From NCBI GenBank assembly GCA_902609285.1, contig CACLRL010000007.1, forward strand, positions 1-57,151: a stretch of DNA of 57,151 nucleotides, read 5' to 3'. This document shows, piece by piece, positions 39,446 to 49,337 of the stretch (within the stretch, counting starts at the first letter, position 1; the number at the start of each line of letters is the position of its first letter). A program made the translations under genes and the position numbers. The stretch is from an uncultured Candidatus Actinomarina sp. (GTDB taxonomy: Bacteria > Actinomycetota > Acidimicrobiia > Actinomarinales > Actinomarinaceae). The notes under the pieces were generated by a model. That model searched no databases. It was not told the origin of the DNA and was given only the letters and a program-made list of their open reading frames with translations.

Positions 39446-40708
39446 ATGAGTGAATTTAAGTACGATTTAGGAATATTAGGCCTAGGTTATGTGGGACTTC
39501 CATTAGCTATATATTCTGTAGAGGGCGGATTAAAAGTTTTTGGATATGATATAAATTCTGAAAAAGTCTCAAAACTAAATGATGGTCAATCCCCAATAGA
39601 AGATATTAGTGATGTAACTCTTAAAAACTCATTAAAATCTAATCTTATATTTTCTGATGATTCTTCAACATTGTCGGAATGTGAACATATTGTGATAAGC
39701 GTTCCAACACCCTTGACCGATTTCAAGCCAGATCTAAGTTATGTCATAAATGCAGCGAAAGAAATTGCAAAAAATATTATGAAAGGTCAAGTAATAATAT
39801 TAGAGTCAACGACTTATCCTGGAACAACTACAGAAGTACTAATTCCAGAGATTGAAAAATTTACAGATCTTGTCGTTGGTGAAGACATATTTGTTGGATA
39901 TTCACCTGAAAGAATTGATCCAGGAAACAAAGAATGGAATTTTAAAAATACCCCAAAAGTAATAAGTGGAATTAATGAAAAATCACTCAATAAAATTAAA
40001 TCATTTTATGAAAAAATAATTGAAGTCGTAGTTGTTACTTCTGGCACGAAAGAAGCTGAAATGGTAAAGCTACTTGAAAACACTTATAGACAGGTCAATA
40101 TTGCATTAATAAACGAGCTAGCAATTCTTTGTAACATGTTAAATATTGATATTTGGGAGGTTGTCGATGCTGCAAAAACGAAACCATTTGGTTTTGAATC
40201 ATTTAGACCTGGACCAGGTGTAGGTGGTCATTGTATACCTATTGATCCAAAATATCTTTCATTTAAAACAAGGCAAATTGGTAAACCAGTAAGATTTGTG
40301 GAGCTTGCACAAGAAATAAATAACTCAATGCCTGCATATGTCGTAAACAGAATTATTGAAAGAATGAATATTTTAGGAAAACCAATGAAGGGTTCAAAAA
40401 TTTTGATATTTGGTGTTGCATATAAAAAAGATATAAGCGACACACGAGAATCTCCGGCTGTAGACGTAATTGAAAACTTTCTTGAAAAAGGTGTAGAGAT
40501 TGCTTTTTTTGACCCATTTGTTGATAATTTGAAAGTCAATAATCTAGAAATAAAAAAAGAGATAAATTTAGATAATTTTGATGATTACGATATGCATTTG
40601 GTTCATACACCACATTCAGAATTTGTAAAATTAAATCTATCACAATATAACGTTCCAATATTTGATGCAACAGGCAGTGATTTTATTGATGATGCAGAAA
40701 GAATCTAA
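39446..40708 (+). CDS. wecC: UDP-N-acetyl-D-mannosaminuronate-type nucleotide-sugar dehydrogenase
   Basis: LGILGLGYVGLPLAIYSVEGG; ESTTYPGTTTEVL; GYSPERIDPGN; GPGVGGHCIPIDPKYL. Confidence 0.9.
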   Translation: MSEFKYDLGILGLGYVGLPLAIYSVEGGLKVFGYDINSEKVSKLNDGQSPIEDISDVTLKNSLKSNLIFSDDSSTLSECEHIVISVPTPLTDFKPDLSYVINAAKEIAKNIMKGQVIILESTTYPGTTTEVLIPEIEKFTDLVVGEDIFVGYSPERIDPGNKEWNFKNTPKVISGINEKSLNKIKSFYEKIIEVVVVTSGTKEAEMVKLLENTYRQVNIALINELAILCNMLNIDIWEVVDAAKTKPFGFESFRPGPGVGGHCIPIDPKYLSFKTRQIGKPVRFVELAQEINNSMPAYVVNRIIERMNILGKPMKGSKILIFGVAYKKDISDTRESPAVDVIENFLEKGVEIAFFDPFVDNLKVNNLEIKKEINLDNFDDYDMHLVHTPHSEFVKLNLSQYNVPIFDATGSDFIDDAERI

Positions 40709-43157
40709 TTTAAAACCTAATTTCGACAATCTATCAAAAACTATTAATACATTAGGCATAGAGTTAGGGAATGTGATAAGACAACAAGCAGGAACAAAGA
40801 ATTTTAATTTAGTAGAAGAAATAAGAATTAATTCAAAAAAGTATAGAACTTCAAAAAACTATAAATATCTTGATTTAATTTATAAAAAATTAGATAAATT
40901 AACCGAGAATGAAATCTTGATACTCACCAAATCTTTTACCTTATTTTTTTATCTTTCAAATATTTCAGAACAGGTATTTAGAGAAAAATTTAAATATACT
41001 ATCGATAAAAAAGATATTAAAAATAATAAAAACAATCTTTTATTCTCACCAGTTTTTACTGCTCATCCCACAGAAAGTGCAAGACAATCAACATTAAAAA
41101 AACTTTACGAAATTGGAAAAATAATCTCGGAAAACAAGTCCGATAATCTTATTGAAGTAAATAACTTGATTACGCAATTATGGTATACACGAGAAATAAG
41201 GTCTATTAAACCAAATCCAATTGATGAAGTAAAAACGCTACTTTATTACTTAAATATTTTGTACACAGATGTACATAATGAAATAAATAATACATTTTAT
41301 GAAAATAATATAAATCAAAAAAATATTGTTAGATTTGGAACATGGATTGGTGGAGATAGGGATGGCAATCCCTATGTAACTTTAAAAGTTACTGAAGAAG
41401 CTTTAAGGGTATATTCAAACCAAATAATTCAGATTTATAAAGATAAAATTATTGAATTGTCCGAGAGTTTTAGTATTTCAACTTTATACGCAGACAGTCC
41501 AAAAAAATTAATTTCAAAAATAGAGGAGTATTCTAAAATTTTAAATAACGAGTATCGTCATTATACAAAGATAAATTTTGATGAGCCTTTTAGAATCTTT
41601 CTATCATTAGTCTTTCATCGTCTTGATAATTTTCAAAAAAACAAGAAAGGTTATTCCTCATTTGTTGAATTTCAAAACGATCTCAGTTTATTTGAGCAAG
41701 AAGTTAGTAACTGTTTTAATGAAAGTTCATTTTCACCAAACTTGACTCAGTTTATTGAATATGTAGATCAATTTAAATTTCATGGTGTTGGGATGGATAT
41801 TAGAGAGAATGCAAATGTTCTAAATCATAAATCTAAATATGTAAAAGAATATGAGGAATTTTTGAATCTTCTAAAAAGAATTCCAGAATGGAAAATTCTT
41901 TATGGAGATACAGTGATAAATTCTATTATTTTATCTATGACAAAAAATGAAAATGATATCTTAAATTTATTTTCTCTGTGTAGAAAATATATTAAAGATT
42001 TCAAAGATATTCCTATGTTGGTACCATTATTTGAGGAAATTGAAGATCTTGAAAAATCTCATGATATTATTTCTAGACTGTTTACCCATAAAGATTACTT
42101 AAAGCATGTAAATCATTTAGATTCTAAGCAAGAAATTATGCTTGGTTATTCAGACTCCAATAAAGATGGTGGAATCGTAACCTCTCAATGGTCTGTGTAT
42201 AAATCTCAAATTGCATTGTTTAAAACAGGCAAAGATAATAATATCGAAATCTCTTTTTTTCACGGCAGGGGAGGAACAATAAGTAGAGGTGGAGGACCTA
42301 CATATAATTCTATATTGTCTCAACCTAAGGGAACAATTTCAAACAGCTTAAGATATACGGAACAGGGTGAAGTAATTTCTGATAAGTATTCAACATCTAA
42401 CTTAGCAATTGAGAATCTAAAATTAGGGCTATTTGCATTCCTAAAAGCCAAGACAACCAAAGATGAAAAGCACAAAGAAGAGACTAATTTTATGAATGAA
42501 TTTTCAAGACTTTCCTCAGATAAGTACAAAACCTTAATTGATGATGATAATTTAATAAAATATTTTGAAAGCGCAACCCCTGTAAATTTATTATCGATTC
42601 TAAATATTGGTTCTAGGCCCTCTAAAAGGTCAAAAACAAGTTCTGTTAAAAATTACAGAGCAATTCCCTGGGTATTTGGATGGGCTCAAACAAGGCAGAC
42701 TATAACTGGCTGGTATGGATCTGGTACAGCACTCGAAAACTTAATAAAGACGCATGGAATAAAGCAAGTAAGGAGTATCTATAAATCATCTTCATTTTTT
42801 CAAAATTTATTGAGCAATATTGAAATGACTTTAGCAAAAACAGACTTGATAATTACTAAATTTTATATTGATCAATTAGTTGATGATAAGTATTTATACA
42901 TTTATGAAAACATTGTCGAAGAATGTGAGAAAGTTCAAAAATCAGTTTTAAAAATTACTCAATCAAAAGAATTACTAGATTCTAATGCAATTTTAAAAAA
43001 TACTCTTGCAATTAGAGATACTTATCTCGATCCTTTATCTTTGATACAAGTATTTCTTATGAAAAAATTACAAAATAATGAATTAAGTGATTACGAAAAA
43101 ACTTCTTTGCTTCTTTCTATAAATGGTTTAGCTGCTGGCCTAAGGAACACTGGGTGA
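40692..43157 (+). CDS. ppc: Phosphoenolpyruvate carboxylase (start at ATG 40689/40692)
   Basis: FTAHPTESARQSTLKKL; IGGDRDGNPYVT; LGYSDSNKDGG; FHGRGGTISRGGGP; WVFGWAQTRQTITGWYG; INGLAAGLRNTG. Confidence 0.97.
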   Translation: MQKESNLKPNFDNLSKTINTLGIELGNVIRQQAGTKNFNLVEEIRINSKKYRTSKNYKYLDLIYKKLDKLTENEILILTKSFTLFFYLSNISEQVFREKFKYTIDKKDIKNNKNNLLFSPVFTAHPTESARQSTLKKLYEIGKIISENKSDNLIEVNNLITQLWYTREIRSIKPNPIDEVKTLLYYLNILYTDVHNEINNTFYENNINQKNIVRFGTWIGGDRDGNPYVTLKVTEEALRVYSNQIIQIYKDKIIELSESFSISTLYADSPKKLISKIEEYSKILNNEYRHYTKINFDEPFRIFLSLVFHRLDNFQKNKKGYSSFVEFQNDLSLFEQEVSNCFNESSFSPNLTQFIEYVDQFKFHGVGMDIRENANVLNHKSKYVKEYEEFLNLLKRIPEWKILYGDTVINSIILSMTKNENDILNLFSLCRKYIKDFKDIPMLVPLFEEIEDLEKSHDIISRLFTHKDYLKHVNHLDSKQEIMLGYSDSNKDGGIVTSQWSVYKSQIALFKTGKDNNIEISFFHGRGGTISRGGGPTYNSILSQPKGTISNSLRYTEQGEVISDKYSTSNLAIENLKLGLFAFLKAKTTKDEKHKEETNFMNEFSRLSSDKYKTLIDDDNLIKYFESATPVNLLSILNIGSRPSKRSKTSSVKNYRAIPWVFGWAQTRQTITGWYGSGTALENLIKTHGIKQVRSIYKSSSFFQNLLSNIEMTLAKTDLIITKFYIDQLVDDKYLYIYENIVEECEKVQKSVLKITQSKELLDSNAILKNTLAIRDTYLDPLSLIQVFLMKKLQNNELSDYEKTSLLLSINGLAAGLRNTG

Positions 43158-44288
43158 GAGATCTCTTAGTTCAAAATGCATTTCATCAGGAGAAGTCCAA
43201 GTTCCACCCCATGCAAATCCCCATTCATTAAAAATTTCAACAACTCTTGGGTGATATCCTGATTTAACATTTATATCTATTGCAATTCCCCACGCATGCC
43301 TTGAAATAGATCCTCCTGCATTAAACCTATTTATTCGCCTTGGAGCATAGCAACCTCCTGATTTATGAAATTCTTCCTTGTATAGAGTATTTTCTAATCC
43401 TTCATCAATAACTTGATTAAGGGCACCTAAAAGTGGTTTCCACATAATTTTATTACAGGTGGCTCTACCGATTATTGGCATTTCCTTTCTTTCGATATTT
43501 TCGTTACGCCAGGCTGGCTCAACAATTATCCAAGTTCCATCTTTCTCTTTTATTTGAAAATCTCCAAAATAATTTTTAACTAATGCGGTTGGTAGAACCC
43601 AATTTTTATTTGGTTGAGAATTTCTAAATGTAACTCTAAGCTGTTTATATTTTATATTTCTATAGATTTCAACAAAATGATTTTCTGTTATTTTAGTATC
43701 CCAAATGATTGCTTGTATATTTCGATTAATACCTAATTTGTATCCAATATCTTTACTTACAAGAGCCTCGAACCAACCAATTTCAGAATCAGGTATTATT
43801 TCACCAACCTCTACTTCAGTTATAATTTCATTCATTCCAACTAAAACTAGTTTGTCTCCGACGTTTATAGAGTATTGTTCTGCTGTTAACTTTGAGATTA
43901 TTATTTTGTTGTCTTTTACTAATTTTGTGATTTCATCGGTATAAAATAAATCTGCGTATTTACCTTCAATAGATTTTATTGAAAGACTGTACAAGTAATC
44001 CGGATTAGTACTTAAAGTTTCAACATTGTTTGTATCAATAATCTTTTCAAGCCCAACATTTGCTCGACCTATAAATGTAACGTTACTATCTAAGTTTTTA
44101 ACAGATTCTAGGATTTGATTAGTTACACTGTAATATAAAACTCCTGGTTGAGAGATGGTTATAACGTCATAATTTTCTATTCCGTTAGACAATTTTTTAT
44201 TTTCTATCTCATTATCTCCATCATGACTAAATGCAGATGGTTGTACAACGATAAAGAAAGCAATTAAAAAAAGGCCCAACTTTTTCAC
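43140..44288 (-). CDS. Secreted M15 (VanY-like D-Ala-D-Ala carboxypeptidase) protein with an N-terminal domain resembling MacB/FtsX extracytoplasmic regions
   Basis: Signal peptide MKKLGLFLIAFFIVVQPSAFS; SISRHAWGIAIDIN and DEMHFEL zinc motifs; N-terminal VITISQPGVLYYS...KNIL-type beta/alpha region with YSINVGDKLVLVGMNEIITEVEVGEI. Confidence 0.82.
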   Translation of the reverse strand: MKKLGLFLIAFFIVVQPSAFSHDGDNEIENKKLSNGIENYDVITISQPGVLYYSVTNQILESVKNLDSNVTFIGRANVGLEKIIDTNNVETLSTNPDYLYSLSIKSIEGKYADLFYTDEITKLVKDNKIIISKLTAEQYSINVGDKLVLVGMNEIITEVEVGEIIPDSEIGWFEALVSKDIGYKLGINRNIQAIIWDTKITENHFVEIYRNIKYKQLRVTFRNSQPNKNWVLPTALVKNYFGDFQIKEKDGTWIIVEPAWRNENIERKEMPIIGRATCNKIMWKPLLGALNQVIDEGLENTLYKEEFHKSGGCYAPRRINRFNAGGSISRHAWGIAIDINVKSGYHPRVVEIFNEWGFAWGGTWTSPDEMHFELRDLSPSVP

Positions 44289-44399
44289 TAGCTAATTATA
44301 AGTAATTAAATTAGAAATACTTAACAAACTTTTAATCTTAAAAATACAAGTAAATCAACAAAATGTTTAATATTCAATAATGCAAATTAAGGATAATTC

Positions 44400-46991
44400 T
44401 TGAAACTTTTAACGAATTTTTTTTCATCAGCGGCAATCAGATTTCCTGTAATTACAATAATTGTCATTCTTGGGATCACTGGATTTTTTGGATATATGAC
44501 CACTCAAGCAGAGGAATTAGACACTGGTTTCGGTGGTGAAATTGACACACCAGAAATAGAAGCTCAAGGTAAGCTTTCTGATTATTTTGGAGGATCCGGT
44601 ACTCAAAGTGTTTTACAACTTGTTTTTGAGGGAGAAGATGTTCTTACTGTTGAAGGTTATGAAACGTATACAGAAGCGGTTGAAGTCATAAAAAACAGTG
44701 AATTGTTTCAATACTTAGTTAATGATCCAAACCAAGGTTTAGTTCAGGGTTTTTTTGCACCAATAGATGTAGCTAGAGCCTTTAACCCAATGCTAGATGT
44801 AAGTAGTTTGACTGATGAACAATTCAAGCAGCTTTATAAAACTACATCAGTACAAATGCCACCAGAATTTCAACAATTTGCTTCAGCATTACTTTCAAGT
44901 TCATATGATGAAGAAGCAGTAACAGCTACTGCAGGTCTTGGCATAATTACTATTAATTCAGCAATTATTCAAGGTGAATATGGATTTGAGGGAGCTTTTG
45001 AAGTTCAACCAAGACTAGAAAATGAATTAAATAAAGAATTACTTAAGTTAAGCGATGACTTTGAAAATATTGATGTTGCTGGATTTTCTCTAGCATTGCT
45101 ATTTGGTGACGAACAAGATGATTTTTTAGAAGAAGTAGCTCAGCTATTTGGAGCAGCCTTTGGTATTATCTTTTTAGTTCTTGCATTTATTTTCTTTATA
45201 AAACCAACAAAAACATTCGGGTTTTTTAAATCTACTAGAAGGACCTTTGCAGACATATTGAATAGTTTGGCTGCAATAATGCTAGCTATATTATGGATGC
45301 AGGGGATTGGAGTTGTACTTGGTCCAGGCTATTTAGATATTATTGGAGCACCAAATCAACTTTCACAAATTTCAACAATAATCATTCTCGGTTTAGGAGT
45401 TGATTATGCAATTCACTTTACAGGAAGGTATAGAGAAGAATTAGGTTTAAAAAATTCAGTAAATACATCGGCTTCTAAAACATTAAGTTCTGTTGGTATT
45501 GCTTTAACGCTTGCAACATTAGGTACAATGGTCGGATTTTTGACAAATATAGTTTCACCATTAACTCAACTTCAAGATTTTGGAATCACAACTGCACTGG
45601 GTATTTTTTATGCATTTATTTTGGTCATGACTCTTGTTCCTGCCGTCAGAACATTACTTGATAAGCGATCAGAAAGAAAAAATACAATTGATACAGATGC
45701 ATTTGCATCTTCTGGTGAAAAACTATTTAATAAATTGTCAGAAGCGACTTCAATAATACCGAAACGAATCAAGATTTTCGCAATTGCTTTAATTTTAGGA
45801 ATTGGTGGATACGGATACTATAGTTTTACAAATATATCGACAGTATTCAATTTTACTGATTTCCTACCATCAGATAGCCCAACGGTTAAAACATTTAATA
45901 CTTTACAAGATGAATTTGGTGGTGGATTTGGAGAAACTACAAGTGTGTTAATCGAATCAGACAATGTTGCCACACCCGAAATTCATAATGCTTTAATTGA
46001 TTCATTAAGTAATCTATCAGATGTTGAAAATGTACTAGTTTTTGCTGGAAATGCAGCCGCTGAATCAGTAGTAGGTTCTTTAGGAGCTATGTTGGTACCA
46101 CCTTCAGCAAATCCTCAAGCACCCCCACCATTGCCTGATATGGCATTAATTGGCCAGTTAGGAGCTTATGGTGTTCAAATTATGAGTGCACAAGGGTTAG
46201 ACGCTTTAAAGGTTAGTGATAATGGTGATGTAGAAGGTTTATATACATATTTACTTGAAACAGACCAAGATACATTTAATACAAGCTTATACATAAATGA
46301 AAATGATTTAATCTCAGCTATGCAAGTCAGAATTACAACCTCTGCAGGAACATCTGGAGCTGCTCAAATAAGAGATGATTTATACACAGCTTTTGAACCA
46401 CTTTCAGAATTAGGTATATTTGTTGGTGTGACGTCTGATAATATCGTTACAGAAAGCATTAATGAATTAATTAATTCTTCTCAATTCCAGTCATTAGTAT
46501 TTGCAATCTTGGCTTCAATGGCATTTCTTGTTTTGTATTATTTGATTGATATGAGAAGACCTTTCCTAGGTGTGATCACAGTACTTCCAGTAGCAGCAAT
46601 TGTTCTTGGAACTTATATGGGTATGTATTTATTAGACATACCTCTTAACCCCGTAACCTCTACATTATCAGGATTGGCAATTGGTATAGGTGTACCTTTT
46701 GTTATCCACGTTACAAATAGATTCAGAGAAACAATATCGTCTGGAATAGAACCGGTAGAAGCAATTCGTACAACTTTAAAGACTACGGGAGGTTCATTAT
46801 TTGGTAGTGCATTCACTACAATGGCAGGTTTTGGAATTCTTACAACATCCTCATTAGTTCCTTTTCAACAAATGGGAACAGTTATATTAGTTTCAATCGG
46901 CTTTGCTTTAATTGCCTCATTAATGATACTTCCAACATTTTTGGTTCTTTGGGCTAATTTCCATAATAGGAAAACGGCAAAAACTTTATAA
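44400..46991 (+). CDS. MMPL/RND superfamily transporter (HAE3-like, two repeats)
   Basis: Two RND halves; LGVDYAIHFTGRYREE; AIGIGVPFVIHVTNRFRETI; TTG start. Confidence 0.93.
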   Translation: MKLLTNFFSSAAIRFPVITIIVILGITGFFGYMTTQAEELDTGFGGEIDTPEIEAQGKLSDYFGGSGTQSVLQLVFEGEDVLTVEGYETYTEAVEVIKNSELFQYLVNDPNQGLVQGFFAPIDVARAFNPMLDVSSLTDEQFKQLYKTTSVQMPPEFQQFASALLSSSYDEEAVTATAGLGIITINSAIIQGEYGFEGAFEVQPRLENELNKELLKLSDDFENIDVAGFSLALLFGDEQDDFLEEVAQLFGAAFGIIFLVLAFIFFIKPTKTFGFFKSTRRTFADILNSLAAIMLAILWMQGIGVVLGPGYLDIIGAPNQLSQISTIIILGLGVDYAIHFTGRYREELGLKNSVNTSASKTLSSVGIALTLATLGTMVGFLTNIVSPLTQLQDFGITTALGIFYAFILVMTLVPAVRTLLDKRSERKNTIDTDAFASSGEKLFNKLSEATSIIPKRIKIFAIALILGIGGYGYYSFTNISTVFNFTDFLPSDSPTVKTFNTLQDEFGGGFGETTSVLIESDNVATPEIHNALIDSLSNLSDVENVLVFAGNAAAESVVGSLGAMLVPPSANPQAPPPLPDMALIGQLGAYGVQIMSAQGLDALKVSDNGDVEGLYTYLLETDQDTFNTSLYINENDLISAMQVRITTSAGTSGAAQIRDDLYTAFEPLSELGIFVGVTSDNIVTESINELINSSQFQSLVFAILASMAFLVLYYLIDMRRPFLGVITVLPVAAIVLGTYMGMYLLDIPLNPVTSTLSGLAIGIGVPFVIHVTNRFRETISSGIEPVEAIRTTLKTTGGSLFGSAFTTMAGFGILTTSSLVPFQQMGTVILVSIGFALIASLMILPTFLVLWANFHNRKTAKTL

Positions 46992-47014
46992 AAATCGTTA
47001 TTACTATTAATTAG

Positions 47015-47785
47015 GTGAAGTTATTCGAACTACTTGATAATGTGAACGAAATTGTCCCTTTAAAGTATGCTTTTGAAGACGATTCTGTTGGAATCACAAT
47101 TGGCGAAAATGAATCTAATGTAAACAATATTGTTATCGGACACGAATTAGATGATTATCTGTTGGAATATTGCTCTGATAACAACGTAGACACAGTTATT
47201 ACATATCACCCACCTTCTTATAAAAAAATTATAGAAGAAGATGACAGTGAGAATTTTTTACCTGATTCAATTACAACAAAATTTCTTGATTCATCTATAA
47301 ATGTAATAACAATCCATACTGCGCAAGATGTTTGTAAGGACGGTAATGCTGATACTTTAGTCGACCTATTTGATATAAAGAATCCTTCACTTTTTGCCCA
47401 AACTGTTGGAAAATACGGGGCGGGTCGTTATGGAACTATTAATATGATGTCTCCACAGGAACTGAAAAAATTAATTGAAAATAAACTCAATACAAAAATA
47501 ATTCGAACAAATGAATATTTTGAAAATATGGATGAAATAAGTCAAATTGCAGTTTTACCAGGTTCAGGAACTCAATTTATGGAGGAAATTATTGATAAAA
47601 CTCAAGTATTCATTACTGGAGATATCTCACATAGATATTTATTAAAAGCAGATGAAGAAAAGATGGGAATAATTCAGATTGGACATATCTCATCTGAAAT
47701 TCCAGGAATGAAGAAATTTGTAGAAAAGTTTAATAAATTTATGGGATTAGAAATAAATTACATATACAAAGATTTTTATGAATGA
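47015..47785 (+). CDS. NIF3-like dinuclear metal centre protein
   Basis: VITYHPPSYKKI, NVITIHTAQDVCKDGNAD, VFITGDISHRYLL. Confidence 0.9.
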   Translation: MKLFELLDNVNEIVPLKYAFEDDSVGITIGENESNVNNIVIGHELDDYLLEYCSDNNVDTVITYHPPSYKKIIEEDDSENFLPDSITTKFLDSSINVITIHTAQDVCKDGNADTLVDLFDIKNPSLFAQTVGKYGAGRYGTINMMSPQELKKLIENKLNTKIIRTNEYFENMDEISQIAVLPGSGTQFMEEIIDKTQVFITGDISHRYLLKADEEKMGIIQIGHISSEIPGMKKFVEKFNKFMGLEINYIYKDFYE

Positions 47786-48485
47786 ACCATTTTTACTAAG
47801 CAATTTAATTGACCTTCAAGAAATTGATAACAAACTCTTTAAACTAATTGAGTCTAAATCCTCAAGTGAAAATGTAAATAAACTTAAAGATTTAGAAATT
47901 GAATTTAAAGACCTAACATTAAATATATCTGGACAAATTAATTCACTGGAAAAATATTTTTCGATAAAAGAAAATAATGAAAAAAGTTTGAAAGAAATAA
48001 AGTTAAAAATAGAAGATATTGAAATGAAATTATCAAGTGATAATTTAGATCCAACTGATACATTGAATTTTTCAAATCAAAAAGAATCTCTAAAAATACA
48101 AACGAACAAACTAAGGCAAGAAATTGACAATATTGAATCCGAGAATTTTGATGAAATTGATATTCTAGAGAAAGATAAAGAAAATTTAGAAGAAGTAAAA
48201 AAACAATTAGTTGTTGTATCTAAGCTTGTTAAGTCAGAATGGGATCTTATCGATCAGCAAATTCCTATATTGGAAAATGATAAATCTAAATTTATTTCAA
48301 CTTTCCCAGATGAATTAAAAGTTTTCTATGATAATTTAAAAAATAAAGGTGTAGAAATTATTGCTGCTTATAAAATTGGAAACCAGTGTGGATGTTGTGG
48401 TGTTGAACTAACTACATCAGAGATTGATAAAATTCTTTCTACAAAGTTCCAACAATGTACATACTGCGAAGGAGTTTTAGTTTAA
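47778..48485 (+). CDS. Coiled-coil zinc-ribbon protein
   Basis: Long helical N-terminus; C-terminal NQCGCCGVELTTSEI...QQCTYCEGVLV; order NIF3 - zinc ribbon - RNase H as in actinobacteria. Confidence 0.9.
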   Translation: MNEPFLLSNLIDLQEIDNKLFKLIESKSSSENVNKLKDLEIEFKDLTLNISGQINSLEKYFSIKENNEKSLKEIKLKIEDIEMKLSSDNLDPTDTLNFSNQKESLKIQTNKLRQEIDNIESENFDEIDILEKDKENLEEVKKQLVVVSKLVKSEWDLIDQQIPILENDKSKFISTFPDELKVFYDNLKNKGVEIIAAYKIGNQCGCCGVELTTSEIDKILSTKFQQCTYCEGVLV

Positions 48486-48874
48486 TGTATAAAGTGTTTT
48501 GTGATGGTGCATCTAGGTCAAATCCAGGAGAAGCAGCTATTGGAGTAAGTATACAAGAAAACGACGATGAGATACATACTATTTCTGAGCCAATTGGTAT
48601 AGCTAGCAATAATGTAGCTGAATATAAGTCATTAATATTTGCATTAGAGTACTCGCTTGAAAAAAATTATTTAAATTTAGAAATCTTTCTAGACTCAAAA
48701 TTGGTGGTTGAGCAAATTAATGGTAATTTCAAAGTGAAATCATATAATTTAAAAAAATTAAATTCTGATGCACTCAATTTAATTAACAAATTTGATTCCA
48801 TATTAATTAAACACATTTATAGAGAACAAAATAAAAGAGCTGATCAATTAGCAAACATGGCATTAGATAAATAA
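48485..48874 (+). CDS. RNase HI-like protein
   Basis: MYKVFCDGASRSNPGEAAIGV; NNVAEYKSLIFAL; LDSKLVVEQINGNFKVK; NKRADQLANMAL; no fused phosphatase domain. Confidence 0.9.
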   Translation: MYKVFCDGASRSNPGEAAIGVSIQENDDEIHTISEPIGIASNNVAEYKSLIFALEYSLEKNYLNLEIFLDSKLVVEQINGNFKVKSYNLKKLNSDALNLINKFDSILIKHIYREQNKRADQLANMALDK

Positions 48875-48875
48875 T

Positions 48876-49337
48876 ATGTTATTTTGGCATGTAGGATTTT
48901 CAATATTTATTTTTAGATATGTATATAAAGATTATGAAGCTGACCTTCGGTACTTAGCTGGGGGAGCGTTATTACCCGACTTTGTAGATTTTCTTTTTAA
49001 CTTATTTGGTCTTAGAATTGCTTTTAATCAGCCAGGTCACACATTAATATTTGCTATTTCTGCAATGACATTAGTAATGATTATTACTAGACGAAAAACC
49101 CAATATAGAAAAAATTTTTTATTAATTTCGATTGGAATATTTTTACATTTATTTTTAGATTTTATGTGGCTTAACCAACATATTTTATTTTTTCCATTGC
49201 CATTTGATTCTATTGAAACCTCTTCAAGAGGCTTTTTAATTCTTCTGGTTCAGGAAATTGGTGGGTTTTCTTATTTGTATTCAAAAATTAATACTTTAGA
49301 ACAAGCTGACGATTTTTTTAGAGACGGTAGGATTTAA
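48876..49337 (+). CDS. Integral membrane protein, YdjM/DUF457-like putative metal-dependent hydrolase
   Basis: LAGGALLPDFVDFL; FNQPGHTLIFA; HLFLDFMWLNQHILFFPL. Confidence 0.6.
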   Translation: MLFWHVGFSIFIFRYVYKDYEADLRYLAGGALLPDFVDFLFNLFGLRIAFNQPGHTLIFAISAMTLVMIITRRKTQYRKNFLLISIGIFLHLFLDFMWLNQHILFFPLPFDSIETSSRGFLILLVQEIGGFSYLYSKINTLEQADDFFRDGRI

